Shown here: one piece after another, positions 59,615-64,000 of the stretch
Numbering within the stretch: position 1 is the stretch's first letter
Layout: the number at the start of each line of letters is the position of its first letter
NCBI RefSeq assembly: GCF_036906915.1
Contig: NZ_JBAKHX010000027.1
Coordinates: 1-64,000 of the forward strand
DNA: 64,000 nt
Direction of reading: 5' to 3'
From: Phytohabitans sp036906915
GTDB taxonomy: Bacteria > Actinomycetota > Actinomycetes > Mycobacteriales > Micromonosporaceae
Notes under the pieces: model-generated
Seen by the model: the letters and a program-made list of their open reading frames with translations, nothing else
Databases searched by the model: none
What the model was told of the DNA's origin: nothing
Program-made: the position numbers and the translations under genes

Positions 59615-61059
59615 AAGCCTCCCACAGCACACCGGTCGCGGCGGTCGACCTCGGTGCGTCGAGCGGGCGGGTGATGCTCGCCAGTGTCTCGCCCGACGCG
59701 GTGACCCTCGACGAGGTGCACCGGTTCGACAACGGCCCCGTCAGCCTGCTCGGCACGCTGCACTGGGACGCGCTGCGACTGTACGGCGAGATCGTGGCCG
59801 GGCTGCGCGCCGCCGCCGCCCGGCGGCCCGACCTGGCCAGCGTCGGCATCGACTCGTGGGCGGTGGACTACGGCCTGCTCGACCGCGACGGCGCGCTGCT
59901 CGGCAACCCGGTGCACTACCGCGACTCCCGCACCGACGGCGTGATGTCCACAGTGGTCGGCAAGCTCGGCGCCGAGTCGCTGTACGACACGACCGGACTG
60001 CAGCTGCTGCCGTTCAACACGCTCTTCCAGCTCGTCGCGGCTGCCGACACAGCCGCACTGGCGGCAGCCGAACGCATGCTGCTGATTCCCGATCTGATGT
60101 CGTACTGGCTGACCGGCGTCGCGGGTACCGAGGTCACCAACGCCTCCACGACCCAGCTGCTCGACGTGCGTACCCGGGAATGGTCTCTTGATCTGATCGC
60201 CCGCGCGGGCCTGCCCGCGCGGGTCTTCGGCGACCTTCGGCGGCCCGGCGACCCTGCTGGCACAGTGGTCCCCGAGGTGCTCGACCGCCCGGTGCCGGTG
60301 ACCGTGGTCGGCTCCCACGACACCGCGTCGGCCGTCGTGGCGGTGCCGGCCGACGGCGACCGGTTCGCGTACATCTCCTGCGGCACGTGGTCGCTCGTCG
60401 GCGTGGAGCTGCCCGAGCCCGTGCTCACCCCGGCCAGCCGCGAGGCCAACTTCACCAACGAGGCCGGCGTCGACGGCACCGTGCGGTACCTGCGGAACGT
60501 GATGGGGTTGTGGCCGCTGGCGGAGTGCCTGCGCGCCTGGCCGGGTGCCGACCTGCCCACCCTCCTCGGGGAGGCGGCCGAGTTGCCGCCGCTCCGCGTG
60601 ATCGTCGACGTCGACGACCCGGCCTTCCTCCCGCCCGGCGACATGCCCGCCCGGATCGCCGCCGCTTGCGCCGCCACCGGCCAGCCGGTCCCCGAGTCGC
60701 CCGCCGCGTTCACCCGCTGCATCCTGGACAGCCTGGCGCTCGCCCACCGCCGCGCCGTGCGCCAGGCCCAGGAGCTGAGTGGTCACTCAGTCGACGCGGT
60801 GCACATCGTCGGCGGAGGCGCCCAAAACACGCTGCTGTGCCAGCTCACCGCCGATGCCTGCGGCCTCCCCGTGGTCGCGGGCCCCGTCGAGGCAACCGCC
60901 CTCGGCAACGCACTTGTGCAGGCCAGAGCCCTCGGCGTGGTCAGCGGAGGGCTCGGCGAGATGCGCGCGCTGCTGCGCCGCACCCAGAAAATCGATGTCT
61001 TCCAGGCAACGCCGGGGGCGGAGGCGGCGTGGCGCGCGGCCGAACGCCGGTTACGCTGA
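59611..61059 (+). CDS. rhaB: Rhamnulokinase
   Basis: This 482-aa FGGY-family kinase has the phosphate-1 motif VDLGASSGRVMLA near residue 13. SWAVDYGLLDRDG and GNPVHYRDSRTDGVM form the sugar site, and GSHDTASAV (catalytic Asp) and HIVGGGAQNTLLCQLTADA (adenosine site) follow. It phosphorylates L-rhamnulose. The ATG at 59611 overlaps the upstream stop. Last gene of the operon; a strong hairpin follows at 61096-61132. No rhamnose transporter is in this operon. Confidence 0.94.
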   Translation: MKASHSTPVAAVDLGASSGRVMLASVSPDAVTLDEVHRFDNGPVSLLGTLHWDALRLYGEIVAGLRAAAARRPDLASVGIDSWAVDYGLLDRDGALLGNPVHYRDSRTDGVMSTVVGKLGAESLYDTTGLQLLPFNTLFQLVAAADTAALAAAERMLLIPDLMSYWLTGVAGTEVTNASTTQLLDVRTREWSLDLIARAGLPARVFGDLRRPGDPAGTVVPEVLDRPVPVTVVGSHDTASAVVAVPADGDRFAYISCGTWSLVGVELPEPVLTPASREANFTNEAGVDGTVRYLRNVMGLWPLAECLRAWPGADLPTLLGEAAELPPLRVIVDVDDPAFLPPGDMPARIAAACAATGQPVPESPAAFTRCILDSLALAHRRAVRQAQELSGHSVDAVHIVGGGAQNTLLCQLTADACGLPVVAGPVEATALGNALVQARALGVVSGGLGEMRALLRRTQKIDVFQATPGAEAAWRAAERRLR

Positions 61060-61095
61060 CGGGGTCTTCGCGGCTCGGGGTGCTCGCGGAGACCC

Positions 61096-61132
61096 GGGGC
61101 GCTGCGCCTTCGTGCGGTAGGCGCAGCGCCCC
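61096..61132. terminator. Hairpin between convergent genes, probable terminator
   Basis: GGGGCGCTGCGCC (61096-61108) and GGCGCAGCGCCCC (61120-61132) form a perfect 13-bp stem with an 11-nt loop. It lies between the rhaB stop and the stop of the minus-strand hypothetical gene, so it can serve both strands. No U tract is present. Confidence 0.75.
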
Positions 61133-61135
61133 ACC

Positions 61136-61612
61136 TCACGTCTTGATCTCGATGCGGGCTTGGAAGGAGCGGCCATCGAGCAGGTGGCCGGTCAGGGTCA
61201 GCTCGACCCGGCCTCGGTAGCCGTCCAGCGCCGCCTCCACCGCGTCGCGGTCGAAGACCAGCCACAGGCGGTCGCCGACCGCCGCCGACAGGCCGGGCCG
61301 GGCCGCGATCAGCTCCCCGTCCGCGAAGAGGCGCACGGTCTCCACCGCCACCGCCACCTGCGCCGCGCCGACCGGCAGCTCGACCACCGCGAGCGACTCA
61401 CCCAGCAGCGTCGCCGAGGCCGCCTGCGCCGGCCCGGTCCGGGCATCGGGCGCGGGCGGCGCGGCCATGCCGCCACCGAGGTGGTACGAGGTGTGCGGCG
61501 GCTGGTTGTACCCGGAGTTCTGCCACGCCACGCCCAGCCGGTCACCCCACGACGAGGCGTCGCCCCGCTGCGGCACCTTGCGAAGGGTGTCAAGAGCGCG
61601 CCGCGACAGCAC
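61136..61612 (-). CDS. Hypothetical protein (158 aa)
   Basis: I do not recognise this protein. It starts LSRRALDTLRKVPQRGDASSWG and contains a Tyr/Asn/Gly-rich segment WQNSGYNQPPHTSYHLGGGM. The second half is beta-rich (VAVAVETVRLFADGELIAARPG ... RGRVELTLTGHLLDGRSFQARIEIKT). No signal peptide is seen. The GTG at 61612 overlaps the end of the dehydrogenase gene by 23 bp, so it is probably cotranscribed; a reading back to 61669 is possible. Expression from this start is not certain because AGGAG sits only one base before the GTG. Confidence 0.6.
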   Translation of the reverse strand: MLSRRALDTLRKVPQRGDASSWGDRLGVAWQNSGYNQPPHTSYHLGGGMAAPPAPDARTGPAQAASATLLGESLAVVELPVGAAQVAVAVETVRLFADGELIAARPGLSAAVGDRLWLVFDRDAVEAALDGYRGRVELTLTGHLLDGRSFQARIEIKT

Positions 61613-62744
61613 GCTCCTGTGCCATGGCGAGGGCGGCGGCGCGCGGAGCACCGGCCGCTGGCGCCGCACGCTCCAGCATCTCCACGACCAGGCCGCGCAG
61701 CGTCGTGGAGATCTTTCGGAACGCCGCGTCCGCCGTCGGCGGGATGTCGCCGAACAGCGTCCACCACCACCAGGCGTTCGTGGCCACGTTGGCCACGAAG
61801 TCCGGGATCACGGGTACGCCCCGGGCGGTGAGCGCCGCCTCGGCGGCGGCCGTCGTCGGGGCGTTCGCCGCCTCCACGACGAGGCTCGCGCGCACCTGAT
61901 CCACATTGGACTCGTTGAGGACGTAGGACAGTGCGGCCGGCACCAGGATCTCGGCGTCGACGGAAAGCCACTCGTGGCGCGGCAGTTGCCGGTCACCGGG
62001 GCGCAGCGCCGACCGGTCCACCCGCCCGTACTCGTCACGCGCGCGCAGCAGCGCCTCCACGTCGAGCCCGTCCGGATGCCACACCACGCCGTCGGCGTCG
62101 GCGATCCCGACCACCGTCACGCCCGCCCGCGCCAGGAACCGTGCCGTGGCACCGCCCATCGACCCGAAGCCCTGCACCATCGCCCGTACACCGTGAAGCG
62201 ACAACCCGACGTGCTGCGCGGCGGCGAGCGCGGTCTCCGCCACCCCGTACCCGCCCACCAGATCGGCCAGGCTGATCCCGTCGACCTGTACGGCGAAGCC
62301 CGCGCGCACCCTGCCCAGCGCGGCACGCGGCTCGGGTACCAGGCGCAGGGCCGCCTCGATCGTCGAGCTGAGCCCCGCCTCGGCAGCCACCTCCTCCAGC
62401 ACGCTCTGCCGCACGCCGAGGTCCTCCCCCGCCGACCAGTACTCCTTGAGCAGCGGCTTCATCGCGGCCACGTACCGGGCGAGAACGCCCCGCGCGTCCG
62501 GGTCGTTGGGCGGGCAGTCGATGCCGCCCTTGCCGCCCCCGAACGGCACGTACGCGTCGTGCGGCGAGTAGACCACCGCCTCTTTCAGCGTCATCCCGCG
62601 CGCCAGATCGCGTACCTCGTCGAGCGTGCAGCCGTCACGCATCCGCACACCGCCGCTCGCCGCTCCGCGTACCAGCCGGTCGATCACCAGGTAGCCGCGG
62701 CGGCCGCTGACGTCGTCGGTCCAGATGACTTCCAGAAAAGACAT
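61590..62744 (-). CDS. Glu/Leu/Phe/Val dehydrogenase
   Basis: This 384-aa amino acid dehydrogenase has catalytic Lys region PFGGGKGGIDCPPND (near residue 72) and the NAD(P)-binding GFGSMGGATARFLARAG (near 190). ILVPAALSYVLNESNV, VVEAANAP and IPDFVANVATNAWWWW complete the family pattern. It oxidatively deaminates an amino acid, most likely glutamate or a branched/aromatic one; the specificity is not clear. A TGACTGA/TCAGTCA operator lies 14 bp upstream of the start. Confidence 0.88.
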   Translation of the reverse strand: MSFLEVIWTDDVSGRRGYLVIDRLVRGAASGGVRMRDGCTLDEVRDLARGMTLKEAVVYSPHDAYVPFGGGKGGIDCPPNDPDARGVLARYVAAMKPLLKEYWSAGEDLGVRQSVLEEVAAEAGLSSTIEAALRLVPEPRAALGRVRAGFAVQVDGISLADLVGGYGVAETALAAAQHVGLSLHGVRAMVQGFGSMGGATARFLARAGVTVVGIADADGVVWHPDGLDVEALLRARDEYGRVDRSALRPGDRQLPRHEWLSVDAEILVPAALSYVLNESNVDQVRASLVVEAANAPTTAAAEAALTARGVPVIPDFVANVATNAWWWWTLFGDIPPTADAAFRKISTTLRGLVVEMLERAAPAAGAPRAAALAMAQERAVAARS

Positions 62745-62757
62745 GTCGCCTCTTTAC

Positions 62758-62775
62758 TGACTGATGACTCAGTCA
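62758..62775. promoter_or_regulatory. TetR-type operator palindrome
   Basis: TGACTGATGACTCAGTCA consists of perfect 7-bp arms TGACTGA/TCAGTCA around TGAC. It lies just upstream of the dehydrogenase gene and about 100 bp before the divergent methyltransferase. The site looks like a TetR-family operator; no TetR gene is in the window. Confidence 0.7.
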
Positions 62776-62873
62776 AGCAGAGCGTTCCCCAGGATGGTTC
62801 GATCGTGCCGGTAGCGGCTGGCCGATTGAGTCGGACAGTGGTCAGCAAAACGGTCAATAATAAGATTCCACGC

Positions 62874-63545
62874 GTGACCGACCCGGAATCGTTCATCCGG
62901 AAACACACCCGGCTCGCACCGGCGCCCTTCGTCCCCGAAATCCACCTCTACCAGGCCGAGGAACCCATCGCCCTGTGGGAGGAGACCGAGGGCGAGGCGG
63001 CAGGCACGCAGCCGCCGCCGTTCTGGGCGTTCGCCTGGGCCGGCGGGCAGGCTGTCGCCCGGTACGTGCTGGACAACCCGGACCTCGTGGCGGGCCGGCG
63101 CGTACTCGACCTGGCCGCCGGATCCGGGCTGGTCGCGATAGCGGCCGCCCGGGCCGGTGCCGCGCGCGTCACCGCCGTGGAGATCGACCCGCTCGCGATC
63201 GCCGCCATCGCCGTCAACGCCGCGGCCAACGGCGTCATCATCACCGCGTCCCTCGCCGATGTGCTCGACACCGCCCCCACCGACGACGTCATCCTCGCGG
63301 GCGACGTCTTCTACAGCCGCGAGATGGCTGGCCGCATGCTCGCGTATCTGCGCCGGGCCGCCGAGGGCGGCGCCCGCACGCTGGCCGGTGACCCCGGTCG
63401 CGCCTACCTGCCCAAGGCCGACCTGCGAGAGGTCGCCGTCTACGAGGTACCGGTCGTCGCGACGCTGGAGGACGCCGCTGTGAAACGCACGACGGTGTGG
63501 GAGGTCAGGTTAGGGCCGGTGGCGGAGGCGGCACCGGTAGCCTGA
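62874..63545 (+). CDS. METTL/Nnt1-like class I methyltransferase
   Basis: This 223-aa protein has an N terminus TDPESFIRKHTRLAPAPFVPEIHLYQAEE typical of bacterial homologues of METTL23/Nnt1-like lysine or small-molecule methyltransferases. Motif I is VLDLAAGSGLVAIAAARAGA (near residue 80), and DVILAGDVFYSREMAGRML follows. The GTG at 62874 follows TAAGAT (62861-62866) by 7 nt, fitting a leaderless transcript. The substrate is unknown. The P450-like gene starts 6 bp after the stop. Confidence 0.85.
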   Translation: MTDPESFIRKHTRLAPAPFVPEIHLYQAEEPIALWEETEGEAAGTQPPPFWAFAWAGGQAVARYVLDNPDLVAGRRVLDLAAGSGLVAIAAARAGAARVTAVEIDPLAIAAIAVNAAANGVIITASLADVLDTAPTDDVILAGDVFYSREMAGRMLAYLRRAAEGGARTLAGDPGRAYLPKADLREVAVYEVPVVATLEDAAVKRTTVWEVRLGPVAEAAPVA

Positions 63546-63550
63546 CCAGC

Positions 63551-64000
63551 GTGCTCTTCCGGACCTGGCTGGACACCGGCGACCGACCCGACGTCCTCAC
63601 CGTCGCCGACCACACCGGCGCCGAGCACCTCGTCGTGACCCGGCACGCGCTGGTCCGCGAGGTGCTCGCCGACCCGCACACCTACCCGCCCGACAACGCG
63701 CTCGACGCCGTCACGCCCATCCCGGTCGCGGCGCTGCGCGTGCTCACCCGGTACGGCTTCCGGCTGCCGCCCACCCTCGCCAACAACGGCGGCCCCAGCC
63801 ACCCCGCCATCCGCGCGATCGTCGCGGACGCGCTGCACCCGCACCGCGTCGAAGCGCAGCGCCCATGGCTGACCGCCGTCGTGCGCGAGCGGGTCGGCTG
63901 GCTCGCCGCCGCGCTCCACAGGGGCGAGACCATCGACGTGTACGCCGACCTGGCGGCCGACCTACCGCTGCTCGTCCTGGCCCGGCTCGTCGAGCTGCCC
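63551..64000 (+). CDS. Cytochrome P450-like protein, N-terminal part
   Basis: An open frame starts at GTG 63551 and runs through the right edge without a stop (150 codons visible). It reads LFRTWLDTGDRPDVLTVADHTGAEHLVVTRHALVREVLADPHTYPPDNAL, then GGPSHPAIRAIVADALHP, which matches the C-helix region of bacterial P450s (normally H-x-x-x-R after a DPP-type turn). The heme Cys loop lies beyond the window. TAGCCT (63538-63543) lies 7 nt upstream of the GTG, suggesting a leaderless mRNA. It probably forms a pair with the methyltransferase. Confidence 0.8.
   Translation, partial: MLFRTWLDTGDRPDVLTVADHTGAEHLVVTRHALVREVLADPHTYPPDNALDAVTPIPVAALRVLTRYGFRLPPTLANNGGPSHPAIRAIVADALHPHRVEAQRPWLTAVVRERVGWLAAALHRGETIDVYADLAADLPLLVLARLVELP

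Noticed and set aside
61467..62873. Long N-terminal extension of the methyltransferase ORF at 62874
   Set aside because: The upstream part is antisense to the dehydrogenase gene. The GTG at 62874 has a leaderless promoter and fits the family's length.

Overview
The window is high-GC actinomycete chromosome. Its gene content (MurT/GatD, DUF3040, SAV_6107 HEPN, Rv2175c–PknL, class II DAHP synthase, leaderless starts, a c-di-AMP riboswitch ahead of an NlpC/P60 gene, heterodimeric lycopene cyclase) points to Micromonosporaceae or a close relative. No rRNA, tRNA, CRISPR array, prophage or insertion sequence was seen. Coding density is high, with many ATGA/GTGA overlaps. The right edge cuts a P450-like gene.

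Layout. 1-3.4 kb: a secreted NlpC/P60 hydrolase under a c-di-AMP riboswitch, then divergent murT-gatD (lipid II amidation) and a TVP38/DedA-like membrane protein. 4.9-11.9 kb: a glycan locus, with an Excalibur protein and a GlxA-like copper-radical oxidase leftward, and two glycosyltransferases plus a GH113-like lipoprotein rightward. 11.9-14.9 kb: leuS with a 12-codon Leu-rich leader peptide and terminator. 15-19.9 kb: MoxR, DUF58 and transglutaminase operon. 20.2-23.9 kb: DUF3040, then a methyltransferase, phosphodiesterase and dinB operon. 24-26.1 kb: MMPL exporter. 26.7-33.5 kb: an SOS mutagenesis region (dnaE2, imuB-like, GAP-family gene, SAV_6107 HEPN gene) with two LexA boxes. 33.5-46 kb: YbaK and carotenoid-type genes (crtA-like, cruF-like, cruC-like, crtI-like, GGPP-synthase-type gene, crtYc/crtYd), interleaved with two HTH regulators, a CDP-alcohol transferase and metF. 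46-53.4 kb: Rv2175c-like gene, PknL-like PASTA kinase, nfo, IdeR-type iron site with bfd and bfr, threonine aldolase and aroG; with metF and the prenyl synthase this resembles M. tuberculosis Rv2172c-Rv2178c. 54-61 kb: L-rhamnose catabolism (LacI regulator, rhaM, rhaI, bifunctional aldolase/dehydrogenase, rhaB). 61.1-64 kb: Glu/Leu/Phe/Val dehydrogenase, a methyltransferase and the partial P450.

Two non-coding themes stand out. First, a dispersed palindromic repeat (arms ending in GATCAAGG, CACGTG inside each arm) occurs as seven full copies plus one simpler relative. The full copies sit in all three convergent junctions of this window that have more than 100 bp of free DNA. Second, small palindromic or duplicated elements lie in frame inside the SOS polymerases (dnaE2 and imuB), and one of them has a 57-bp near-identical copy upstream of the HEPN gene. 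The clearest regulatory find is the leuS leader: a leaderless 12-codon ORF with three consecutive Leu codons, a hairpin over its end, and an intrinsic terminator before leuS.
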